In this document: one piece after another, positions 1 to 5,044 of the stretch
Layout: the number at the start of each line of letters is the position of its first letter
How positions within the stretch are numbered: the stretch's first letter is position 1
Assembly: GCA_039930945.1 (NCBI GenBank)
Contig: JBDTSW010000083.1
Location: 1 to 9,814 of the forward strand
DNA: 9,814 nucleotides
Reading direction: 5' to 3'
Source: JBDTSW01 sp039930945
GTDB lineage: Bacteria; Actinomycetota; Thermoleophilia; Solirubrobacterales; 70-9
Made by a program: the position numbers and the translations under genes
The notes under the pieces: generated by a model
Databases searched by the model: none
Told to the model about the DNA's origin: nothing
Seen by the model: the letters and a program-made list of their open reading frames with translations, nothing else

Positions 1-572
1 TCTCGAAGAACGTCCTCCGCGGCTTCACCGCCTTCGACACCTTCCTCCAGCAGCATCCGGAGTTCCGCGAGCGGGTGACCTTCATCGCCCACCTGCAGCC
101 CTCGCGCCAGGACGTGCCCGAATACCAGGAGTACCTGGAGCGGATCGAAGCGCTGGTCGCGGTTGTCAACCACCGCCACGGCACCACCGACTGGATGCCG
201 ATCGACCTGCGGATCTACGAGAATTTCCCGGAGGCGGTCGCCCGCTACAAGCACTTCGACCTGCTGATCGTCAACGCTCTGTTCGACGGCATGAACCTGG
301 TCGCCAAGGAGGCACCGGCGGTGAACACCCGCGACGGGGTGGTGATGCTCTCCGAGAACACCGGCGCGCACGAGGAGCTGGGCGACTGCACGCTGACCGT
401 CAACCCCTTCGACATCCAGGAGCAGGCCGACGCCATCTACCGGGCGCTGACGATGTCAGCGGAGGAGCGCTCGGTGCGCGCCACGCGGCTGCGCGAGATC
501 GTGCGCGAGCGCGACCCCGGGGTCTGGGTCGACGAGCAGCTCGCCGACATCCAGGCCAAGCGCAAGTCCTAG
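1..572 (+). CDS. otsA: Trehalose-6-phosphate synthase (GT20), C-terminal part, 5' truncated by window edge
   Basis: This is the C-terminal ~189 residues of an alpha,alpha-trehalose-phosphate synthase. The family transfers glucose from UDP-glucose (or another NDP-glucose) to glucose-6-phosphate in the cytoplasm, the first step of the OtsA-OtsB trehalose pathway. The frame is open from position 3 with no start, so the gene begins upstream. Visible GT20 landmarks are SKNVLRGFTAF at the left edge, the PSR..VPEY segment, W-MP-DL, and the nucleotide-sugar-binding signature DGMNLVAKE at 285-311. These are followed by NTRDG, LSENTGAHEELG and the VNPFD segment typical of the C-terminal Rossmann lobe. 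The protein stops soon after the last helix, with no fused phosphatase (OtsB) domain. Its TAG stop shares CTAG (569-572) with the stop of the convergent gene. Family assignment is firm; whether the donor is UDP- or ADP-glucose cannot be read from this piece. Confidence 0.95.
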   Translation, partial: SKNVLRGFTAFDTFLQQHPEFRERVTFIAHLQPSRQDVPEYQEYLERIEALVAVVNHRHGTTDWMPIDLRIYENFPEAVARYKHFDLLIVNALFDGMNLVAKEAPAVNTRDGVVMLSENTGAHEELGDCTLTVNPFDIQEQADAIYRALTMSAEERSVRATRLREIVRERDPGVWVDEQLADIQAKRKS

Positions 573-2131
573 CCGGCCACCCTCGCTTCGCGGACCTTGG
601 AGCGGCCCCCCTCGAAGGGATAGCCGGGCTGGCGCGGGACCACCGCCCGGAAGCGATAGCTGCGGGCGCCGGTGGTGGCCCGGAAGCGGTAGGCCGAGAG
701 CCAGCGACCCACGCGGTCGGTGGCTCCGGTTCGGAGCTTCAGCCAACGGCCGCCGGCGCGGACCTTGACATGGGCGCGGCGCCCGTCGGCGGCCGGCCCG
801 TGCAGGCGCACGCTGAAGCGGACGCGGTCGCCGTTGCGGAGGGTGCCCCGGGGGTCGAGTCGCAGGCGCGGCCGGGCCCGGACCCCGAGGCGCTGATAGC
901 TCTCGGTCACCCGCTCAGAGCCGGCCCAGTGGGCGACACGGACCTCGCGGCTCGGCCCCGGGGCCAGGCGAACCTCGAAGCGCCCGCCGGAGCCGGTCTG
1001 CGGGGTCGCGATCACGCGCTCGGGGGCGCGGTGAAGGTCAACGCGGGTGGCGACGCAGACATCGGCTCCCTCGATCCCCGCGCCGGAGCCGTCAAGCAGG
1101 TGGCCCACCAGCTGCGCCGACTCGCCGTGGACGATCGAGCCGTCGTCTCCGGCACCGGCGATCCGGGTCTCCAGGTGGCCCGCCTCGGCTGTCGCGTCCA
1201 GGGGGCAGGCGTTGTCGACGCGGACCCGCCGCGAGACGCAGTCGCGGTTGCGGTCGCTGGAGGCGGCGTAGTCGAGGACGCAGGCCCGCACCTGGTTCGG
1301 GCCCTGACGGAAGGGCGAGCCCTCGGTGTCGAGCCGGAAGCTCGCCTCGGCGCTTGCCGGGCAGGGCCGCAGGCGCGTGGCGACGCCCCTGGTGAGCTCG
1401 CAGTCGAGCTTGCGCGCGGCGACCGGCGCGCGGTTGACGTGGAGGAAGACCCGGCGGACGCCGCCGCCGGCGTCGGTGGCAATCGCGGCCAGGGCTCGGG
1501 TGCCTCTCTGGGTGCGATCGGCGACGAGCTGACCGTCGAGCTCGGCCGCCGGCGCCTGCTCGTCTCCTAGCCGCAGCGACAGCCGGCGGATCCTCAGCTT
1601 GGCGGCCGCGCCGGCCCCACAGCCCGAGTCGCGATCACAGCGCAGCCGGGCCTGAAAGCTGTCGGCGCCCTCGCCGCGCCAGCGGGCCGCGTGGACCCGG
1701 CCGAGCGTCTGGCCGAACGGCGCCGGATCCGACCCCGGAAAGCCGACCAGAAGCTCCGGCACGTGTCCGCCCGACCCGATTCCGCTGACCTTGGCGCTGA
1801 CCCGTTGCAGCGTCGCTCCGGCGGGGGCCCGCAGCGCCCAGGCGCCCCAGCGGCCAGATCCCGAGCGATCGGCGGCGTGGCGGATCGAGAGGCCGCGGCC
1901 CCGCTGGCAGGCGGCGTCACCGACGTAGTGGTCGGAGTTGCGCTCGAAGTCGAGGTCGCCGTGGCCGGCGCCGAGCCCCGGGTTGCACTGGGCGGCGCGA
2001 TAGACGCCGCCGTCGGCGGTGCCGGCGACGACCAGCAGGAGCGTGATCGCCGCGCCGGCGGCGGCGATCCAGACGATCGCCACCGCGGCTCGGCTGAGAC
2101 GGGCGGGCTGCTTCGGTGGGCTTGGCTGCAC
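569..2131 (-). CDS. Membrane-anchored exported protein of unknown function, Cys-rich beta domains
   Basis: The 520-residue product has no recognised enzymatic motif. Residues ~1-14 are basic and Pro-rich and ~15-37 form one hydrophobic helix (AVAIVWIAAAGAAITLLLVV), so this is a signal anchor or uncleaved signal peptide with the rest outside the membrane. Beyond it lies a domain with paired cysteines (from residue ~49) and motifs such as DHYVGDAAC and GRWGAWAL, resembling a lectin-like or jelly-roll fold. A Cys-containing central part follows. Then comes a segment with the pattern GAGIEGADVCVATR...GSGGRFEVRLAPGPSR, which looks like a carboxypeptidase-regulatory / Ig-like beta sandwich, and a final Arg/Gly-rich beta domain. 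The GTG start at 2131-2129 is preceded by GAGAGGAG seven bases upstream, a good ribosome binding site. It lies 21 nt after the upstream minus-strand gene, so the two are probably co-transcribed. Function is unknown; a cell-envelope structural or binding role is inference. Confidence 0.8.
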   Translation of the reverse strand: MQPSPPKQPARLSRAAVAIVWIAAAGAAITLLLVVAGTADGGVYRAAQCNPGLGAGHGDLDFERNSDHYVGDAACQRGRGLSIRHAADRSGSGRWGAWALRAPAGATLQRVSAKVSGIGSGGHVPELLVGFPGSDPAPFGQTLGRVHAARWRGEGADSFQARLRCDRDSGCGAGAAAKLRIRRLSLRLGDEQAPAAELDGQLVADRTQRGTRALAAIATDAGGGVRRVFLHVNRAPVAARKLDCELTRGVATRLRPCPASAEASFRLDTEGSPFRQGPNQVRACVLDYAASSDRNRDCVSRRVRVDNACPLDATAEAGHLETRIAGAGDDGSIVHGESAQLVGHLLDGSGAGIEGADVCVATRVDLHRAPERVIATPQTGSGGRFEVRLAPGPSREVRVAHWAGSERVTESYQRLGVRARPRLRLDPRGTLRNGDRVRFSVRLHGPAADGRRAHVKVRAGGRWLKLRTGATDRVGRWLSAYRFRATTGARSYRFRAVVPRQPGYPFEGGRSKVREARVAG

Positions 2132-2147
2132 TTGGGTGCTCCTCTCG

Positions 2148-2153
2148 GTTGGT
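2148..2153 (-). promoter_or_regulatory. Intergenic Shine-Dalgarno region of the minus-strand two-gene unit
   Basis: The 21 bases between the TGA of the Pro-rich protein gene (2155-2153) and the GTG of the exported protein (2131) contain, on the minus strand, ACCAACCGAGAGGAG followed by CACCCAA. GAGAGGAG is a strong Shine-Dalgarno at normal spacing (7 bases). This decides the GTG start of the downstream gene and argues for a bicistronic message. Confidence 0.6.
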
Positions 2154-2644
2154 CAGTGCTCGAACCCGAACTCCCGCGCAGGCCCCGCGCCCGGACCGGG
2201 CTGCGGCTGCGAGGGCGGCGGATGGGACACCGGGGTTGGTGGTGGAGGCGGCGCCGGGGGCGCAGGCGCCGGAGCGGACGGGGGCGCAGCGACCGCTGCG
2301 GCGGGTGCTGCCGACGGGCGCGCCGGCCGCTTCGGCGGCGGCCCGCCGCGTCCGGGAGGATCGACGGCGTGGGATCCGCGTCGAGCGCCGCGGCCCGCGT
2401 TCGCACGGTCGGGCTCGGGGGCGAGCAGGTCGGGGCGGGTCGCGGACGCGCCGGCCCGGGCCGGCCGCGCGGGGGGCGCGGGAGGAGGTGTCGCGATCGT
2501 CTGCAAGCCGATGTCGGCGGCGAGCCGGGGCGCCTGGGGCGCGTTCAGCAGCGAGACCAGCACCGAGACCAGGGCGAGTGACCCGACCACGGCCCCGGCG
2601 ATCCTGGCGGCTCTTCCCCAGCGAATCTGGCCTTCCCAACGCAT
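2153..2644 (-). CDS. Small membrane-anchored Pro/Ala-rich protein, unknown function
   Basis: This is a putative 163-residue protein. The N-terminus (MRWEGQIRWGRAARI) is short and basic, residues ~14-33 form one hydrophobic helix (AGAVVGSLALVSVLVSLL), and the remainder is an extended Pro/Ala/Arg-rich linker with a run of prolines near residues 125-150. It ends in the short aromatic-acidic tail REFGFEH. The likely topology is one membrane span with a long disordered exterior segment. The start is uncertain. The ATG at 2644-2642 has GGAGG only two bases upstream, while an in-frame TTG twelve bases earlier lacks a Shine-Dalgarno sequence, so initiation may be leaderless or the start may differ. 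Several other frames are open here because of the extreme GC content. I prefer this one for its membrane helix, its ending just before the Shine-Dalgarno of the 520-aa gene, and its position heading a two-gene unit. The assignment is moderate. Confidence 0.6.
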   Translation of the reverse strand: MRWEGQIRWGRAARIAGAVVGSLALVSVLVSLLNAPQAPRLAADIGLQTIATPPPAPPARPARAGASATRPDLLAPEPDRANAGRGARRGSHAVDPPGRGGPPPKRPARPSAAPAAAVAAPPSAPAPAPPAPPPPPTPVSHPPPSQPQPGPGAGPAREFGFEH

Positions 2645-2698
2645 CGCCTCCGACAACCCCGGGGCGCGCGGCGCCGCCCCCCGAGCCCGCCTGCGGCG

Positions 2699-2717
2699 CC
2701 GGAAAGCCGGCTTCCGG
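2699..2717. repeat. Inverted repeat CCGGAA-N7-TTCCGG, candidate operator
   Basis: A 6+6 inverted repeat lies in the 99-bp gap between the divergent minus-strand unit and rpsF. Its centre is itself a 10-bp palindrome (AAGCCGGCTT, 2704-2713). It covers the place where a -35 element would sit for the TATAGT -10 at 2726-2731, so a bound dimeric protein would block or replace -35 contact. This sequence is GC-rich and short palindromes occur by chance, so the operator role is inference. Confidence 0.35.
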
Positions 2718-2725
2718 ACCTCCGC

Positions 2726-2743
2726 TATAGTCGCCCGCCGACC
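2726..2743 (+). promoter_or_regulatory. Candidate rpsF promoter -10 (TATAGT), near-leaderless start
   Basis: TATAGT at 2726-2731 fits the TANNNT -10 consensus of actinobacterial housekeeping promoters and is the only AT-rich hexamer in a very GC-rich gap. With normal -10 to start spacing, transcription would begin near 2738, giving a 5' leader of about 6 nt before the ATG at 2744. No Shine-Dalgarno is present (the bases before ATG are CGCCCGCCGACC), consistent with leaderless-type initiation. There is no good -35; an inverted repeat occupies that position. Confidence 0.55.
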
Positions 2744-3352
2744 ATGGCAGCCCCCGCCCCCGAATACGAATTGGTGCTGATGCTCGACCCGGAGACCCCG
2801 GACGAGCGTCGCGAGCAGATCGCCGCAGAGGCGCGTCAGCGGATCGAGTCCAACGGCAGCCTCAAGCACGACAACGCCTGGGGCATGCGCAAGATGGCCT
2901 TCGAAATCAACCGGCGGACCGAGGCCGATTACCGCTTCTTCCGGTTCGAGACCGGCGGCTCGCTGCTCGACGATCTCAACCACAACCTGCGAATCACCGA
3001 CGGCGTCCTGCGCTTCCGCATCTTCAAGGTGGATCCGCGCAACCCCGTCGTCGTCCCCCCGCCCCCGACTCCGCTCTCGGCCGGAAGGCCCGAGCGCAGA
3101 GCCGGCCGCCGTGGGGACGGCCCCTCGCGCGGACGCGGCGACGGGCCACCGCGCAGCCGCTCGGGCGAGGCCGACTCCGAGCCCGTGGCGGCTCCCGTGG
3201 CCCCCGCGTCCGAGCCGGCCGTCGCCGAGGCGCCTGCTGCCGAGCCCGCCGCGCCGGCGACCCCGCCGGTCGCCGAGCCCGCCCCCGCAGCTGATGCGGC
3301 TGAGGCCACGGATGCGGAGGCGCCCGCCGAGGGCGCCGACGAGCAGTCCTGA
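2744..3352 (+). CDS. rpsF: 30S ribosomal protein S6 with long acidic/Ala-Pro C-terminal extension
   Basis: The protein is bS6 of the small ribosomal subunit, which pairs with S18 in the platform. Residues 1-~100 are the S6 ferredoxin-like domain: YELVLMLDP at the first strand, a GMRKMAFEINRRTEADY segment matching the usual K..LAY.I....G.Y, and NLRITDGVLRFRIFKV at the last strand. S6 proteins are usually ~95-130 residues; this one has 202. The extra ~100 residues start with a Pro run, then an Arg/Gly-rich stretch (RPERRAGRRGDG and similar), then an Ala/Pro/Glu-rich low-complexity tail without predicted structure. The ATG at 2744 has no Shine-Dalgarno. It is the first gene of the rpsF-ssb-rpsR-rplI cluster, with the ssb start 142 nt beyond its stop. 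Confidence 0.96.
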   Translation: MAAPAPEYELVLMLDPETPDERREQIAAEARQRIESNGSLKHDNAWGMRKMAFEINRRTEADYRFFRFETGGSLLDDLNHNLRITDGVLRFRIFKVDPRNPVVVPPPPTPLSAGRPERRAGRRGDGPSRGRGDGPPRSRSGEADSEPVAAPVAPASEPAVAEAPAAEPAAPATPPVAEPAPAADAAEATDAEAPAEGADEQS

Positions 3353-3451
3353 GCGCCTCCCGGCCTCTTTCACCGCCCGCCGCCGGGCCGGACCTCGCTA
3401 TTTGCGCCGTTTCGCCTGCGGCAGGGGGGCGGAAGACGCCGCTTGGCTGCT

Positions 3452-3465
3452 TAGACTGAAGACGA
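3452..3465 (+). promoter_or_regulatory. Candidate promoter -10 (TAGACT) upstream of ssb
   Basis: TAGACT at 3452-3457 matches TANNNT. Normal spacing puts the transcription start near 3464, two bases before the ATG of a 7-codon ORF. That is the same geometry as the CATAAT/ATG arrangement at purA. No convincing -35 is visible. If real, ssb has its own promoter in addition to read-through from rpsF. Confidence 0.4.
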
Positions 3466-3489
3466 ATGAACGACTTCAGGAAGGGCTGA
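3466..3489 (+). CDS. Possible 7-codon leader ORF before ssb
   Basis: ATG AAC GAC TTC AGG AAG GGC TGA encodes MNDFRKG and ends five bases before the TTG start of ssb. The purine-rich AGGAAGGG, which is the ssb Shine-Dalgarno, lies inside it. Its ATG sits about 8 bases after a plausible -10 (3452-3457), suggesting leaderless translation that ends next to the ssb start and could feed re-initiation. It is too short for coding statistics, so this is a hypothesis. Confidence 0.3.
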   Translation: MNDFRKG

Positions 3490-3494
3490 TCTAG

Positions 3495-3947
3495 TTGGCT
3501 GCAACGAACGTCAATGTCGCCGTGATCACGGGAAATCTCACCCGCGATCCCGAGCTCCGGAGCCTGCCGAGCGGAACCTCGGTGTGCAAGCTGCGCGTGG
3601 CGGTGAACAGCCGTCGCAAGGACGGCGCCAGCGGCGAGTGGGTCGATAAGCCGAACTACTTCGACGTCACCGTCTGGGGGGCCCAGGGCGAGAACTGCTC
3701 GACCTATCTCTCCAAGGGCCGTCCGGTGGCCGTCCAAGGCCGCCTCGACTGGCGCGAGTGGGAGGCTGACGGAGGCGGAAAGCGCCAGGCGGTCGAGATT
3801 ATCGCCGACTCGGTGCAGTTCCTCGGCAGTCGCGACGGCGGCGACAACGGCTTCACGCCGAAGTCGGACGTCCCCGCGGACACCTCCGACTTCGAGGGCG
3901 AGAAGGCCGGGGTCGGCGCCTCCGGCGACGACGACATCCCCTTCTAG
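3495..3947 (+). CDS. ssb: Single-stranded DNA-binding protein
   Basis: This 150-residue SSB coats single-stranded DNA during replication and repair and recruits partners through its C-terminal tip. Residues ~4-115 form the OB fold, with landmarks VITGNLTRDPELRSLPSG, RRKDGASGEWVDKPNYF, VTVWGAQGENCSTYLSKG and GRLDWREWE. A Gly/Asp-rich linker follows, and the protein ends in the canonical DDDIPF tip. The length is typical of bacterial SSBs. The start is TTG at 3495, chosen because MAATN at the N-terminus matches the family start and AGGAAGG lies ten bases upstream; no ATG is available in frame nearby. It sits between rpsF and rpsR in the conserved order. Confidence 0.96.
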   Translation: MAATNVNVAVITGNLTRDPELRSLPSGTSVCKLRVAVNSRRKDGASGEWVDKPNYFDVTVWGAQGENCSTYLSKGRPVAVQGRLDWREWEADGGGKRQAVEIIADSVQFLGSRDGGDNGFTPKSDVPADTSDFEGEKAGVGASGDDDIPF

Positions 3948-3984
3948 CCACCGCGCACCCAGTCTTGGTGCCCCCGGCCTGCGC

Positions 3985-4006
3985 CTGGGGCTTGCCGTTG
4001 CCCCGG
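3985..4006 (+). other. GC-rich hairpin between ssb and rpsR
   Basis: CTGGGGC (3985-3991) and GCCCCGG (4000-4006) can form a 7-bp stem with one wobble pair and an 8-base loop, 38 bases after the ssb stop. No T tract follows, so it is not a standard intrinsic terminator. Its loop contains the TTGCCG proposed as a -35 for the next promoter. Confidence 0.25.
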
Positions 4007-4018
4007 CCCGGCTATCAT
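3992..4018 (+). promoter_or_regulatory. Candidate rpsR-rplI promoter (TTGCCG / TATCAT)
   Basis: TATCAT at 4013-4018 fits TANNNT, and TTGCCG lies at 3992-3997 with a 15-bp spacer, shorter than ideal. Transcription would start near 4025, giving a leader of about 100 nt before rpsR that holds small hairpins and a 14-codon ORF. The 176-nt gap after ssb makes an internal promoter reasonable, but the assignment is weak. Confidence 0.35.
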
Positions 4019-4079
4019 GCGCGCTTCGCGCCCCCGATCCGCGGCGCGATTTAGTCGTCGGCCCCGGCGGCGTTCCCTG

Positions 4080-4124
4080 ATGAACACGATGATCTCGATC
4101 AACGACACCCGAGCGGTCGCCTGA
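4080..4124 (+). CDS. Possible 14-codon leader ORF overlapping the rpsR start
   Basis: An ATG at 4080 opens a frame encoding MNTMISINDTRAVA, ending in TGA at 4122-4124. The last base of this stop is the first base of the rpsR ATG (TGATG), the classic arrangement for translational coupling. rpsR itself has no clear Shine-Dalgarno, which makes coupling plausible. No strong ribosome binding site precedes the small ORF either. Coding status is not established. Confidence 0.3.
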   Translation: MNTMISINDTRAVA

Positions 4125-4405
4125 TGGCGCGCCCGCAGCAGCGCACTTCCACCCAGGGCGGTCCCGGCGGCAAGAGGCCTCGTCGCGGCCCGGGCGACCG
4201 GATCCGCCCGCGCAAGTACACGCGGATCACCGTCGAGGAGATCGACTACAAGGACCTGGCGACGCTTCGCCGATTCATCTCCGACCGCGGCAAGATCCGC
4301 TCCCGCCGGGTCACCGGCCTCAGCCGTCGCCACCAACAGCAGCTGGCGCTGGCCGTGAAGCGGGCCCGCGAGATCGCGCTGTTGCCCTACGTGGGCGAGC
4401 GTTAG
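4124..4405 (+). CDS. rpsR: 30S ribosomal protein S18
   Basis: The protein is bS18, the partner of S6 on the 30S platform. It has 93 residues, within the usual range but with a longer basic N-terminus (QQRTSTQGGPGGKRPRRG). The conserved core is clear: YTRITVEEIDYKDLATLRRF, then the signature ISDRGKIRSRRVTGLSRRHQ, then LALAVKRAREIALLPY near the C-terminus. There is no Cys-type zinc motif at the N-terminus. The ATG at 4124 overlaps the stop of a 14-codon ORF and lacks a strong Shine-Dalgarno. rplI begins 7 nt after its stop, so the two are co-transcribed. Confidence 0.96.
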   Translation: MARPQQRTSTQGGPGGKRPRRGPGDRIRPRKYTRITVEEIDYKDLATLRRFISDRGKIRSRRVTGLSRRHQQQLALAVKRAREIALLPYVGER

Positions 4406-4412
4406 ATCGGCG

Positions 4413-4865
4413 ATGGCCCAGGCCATCCTGCTCAAGGACGTCGAGAATCTCGGCCGCGCCGGCGAGCCCGTCGACGTTTCGCCCGGGTATCTGCGCAACT
4501 ACCTGCTCCCTCGCAAGCTTGCGCAATCCGCGACGCAGGCGTCCCTCGAGGACGCTCAGCGCAAGCGCGAGGCGTCCGAACAGGCGGCCAAGGAGGCCGC
4601 GGAGCGGGCGGGCGAGGCCGCCGCGCTGCTGTCGAAGACCGTGCTCACGATCCAGCACCGCGCCGGCGAGGACGGCAGGCTCTTCGGCTCGGTCACCAAC
4701 GCCGAGATCGCCGATGCGATCGCCGAGGCCCGCGGCCTGCGCGTCGATCGCAAGAAGATTCGCCTGGAGGAGCCGATCCGAGAGGTCGGCACCTACATGG
4801 TCGAGGTCGAGGTCAGCGGGGGCGACGTCGCCCGCGTCAAGACCATCGTCGCCGAACAGAAGTAG
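4413..4865 (+). CDS. rplI: 50S ribosomal protein L9
   Basis: The protein is bL9 of the large subunit, 150 residues, the normal length. The N-terminal domain (1-~45) carries AILLKDVENLGRAGEPVDVSPGYLRNYLLPRKLA, matching the family signature around G-G-V-V-GYARN-L-P. A long charged connecting helix follows (~46-78, rich in Ala/Glu/Arg), then the C-terminal domain with GEDGRLFGSVTNAEIADAI, KKIRLEEPIREVGTY and a final VEVSGGDVARVKTIV strand. The start ATG lies 7 nt after rpsR. A GC-rich hairpin follows ~33 nt downstream and may mark the end of the ribosomal-protein message. Confidence 0.97.
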   Translation: MAQAILLKDVENLGRAGEPVDVSPGYLRNYLLPRKLAQSATQASLEDAQRKREASEQAAKEAAERAGEAAALLSKTVLTIQHRAGEDGRLFGSVTNAEIADAIAEARGLRVDRKKIRLEEPIREVGTYMVEVEVSGGDVARVKTIVAEQK

Positions 4866-4897
4866 GGCACCACTGACGCGAGGGCGAGATTGGCCGC

Positions 4898-4924
4898 CGG
4901 GCCCGCGACTTCGTCGCTGGCCCG
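4898..4924 (+). terminator. Strong hairpin after rplI, candidate terminator or processing site
   Basis: CGGGCC (4898-4903) pairs with GGCCCG (4919-4924). Inside, GCGAC (4905-4909) pairs with GTCGC (4913-4917), with one C-T mismatch and a TTC loop, giving 11 base pairs. It starts 33 bases after the rplI stop. No T tract follows, so it is not a textbook intrinsic terminator, though high-GC genomes may use such hairpins. It separates the ribosomal-protein block from dnaB. Confidence 0.4.
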
Positions 4925-5044
4925 AACGAGGTTTCCGGAAATGGCGGGTTCGTGCTCAGCGGGCGGCGGTCGCGTGTGGTTTTCTGCGGGCAGAGGATCG
5001 CTGGGGCTGAATCCGCCGCCGCTCGGCCTCTAATTCAAAGAGCA
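4925..5044 (+). promoter_or_regulatory. Upstream region of dnaB with candidate -10 (TCTAAT)
   Basis: TCTAAT at 5029-5034 sits 10 bases before the preferred GTG start of dnaB (5045), predicting a transcript start near 5041 and a leader of about 4 nt. No classical -35 is seen. A 30-codon frame (ATG 4941 to TAA 5031-5033) with GAGG nine bases upstream runs through this region, but its third codon positions are richer in A/T than the flanking genes and I do not call it a gene. The dnaB frame stays open upstream to a GTG at 4952. Confidence 0.35.

Noticed and set aside
770..1570. Long plus-strand open frame (266 codons) antisense to the exported-protein gene
   Set aside because: It is a GC-driven shadow: composition is Gly/Ala/Arg/Val with no domain logic, while the minus strand has a membrane helix, Cys pairs and a good ribosome binding site.
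2153..3373. The minus-strand frame continuing for 406 codons through rpsF
   Set aside because: The part above 2644 is antisense to the unmistakable S6 gene; only the portion from the ATG at 2644 has a sensible membrane helix and linker.
3353..3465. tRNA or CRISPR in the rpsF-ssb gap
   Set aside because: No cloverleaf, no T-loop GTTCGA-type sequence and no direct repeats are seen.
4941..5033. 30-codon ORF before dnaB with GAGG nine bases upstream
   Set aside because: Third codon positions are more A/T-rich than in the flanking genes, the product is low in information, and length alone is not significant at this GC content.
4952..5044. Upstream GTG (4952) as the true dnaB start
   Set aside because: The added 31 residues (LSGRRSRVVFCG and so on) do not resemble a DnaB N-terminus; family proteins begin shortly before PPQNLEAE.
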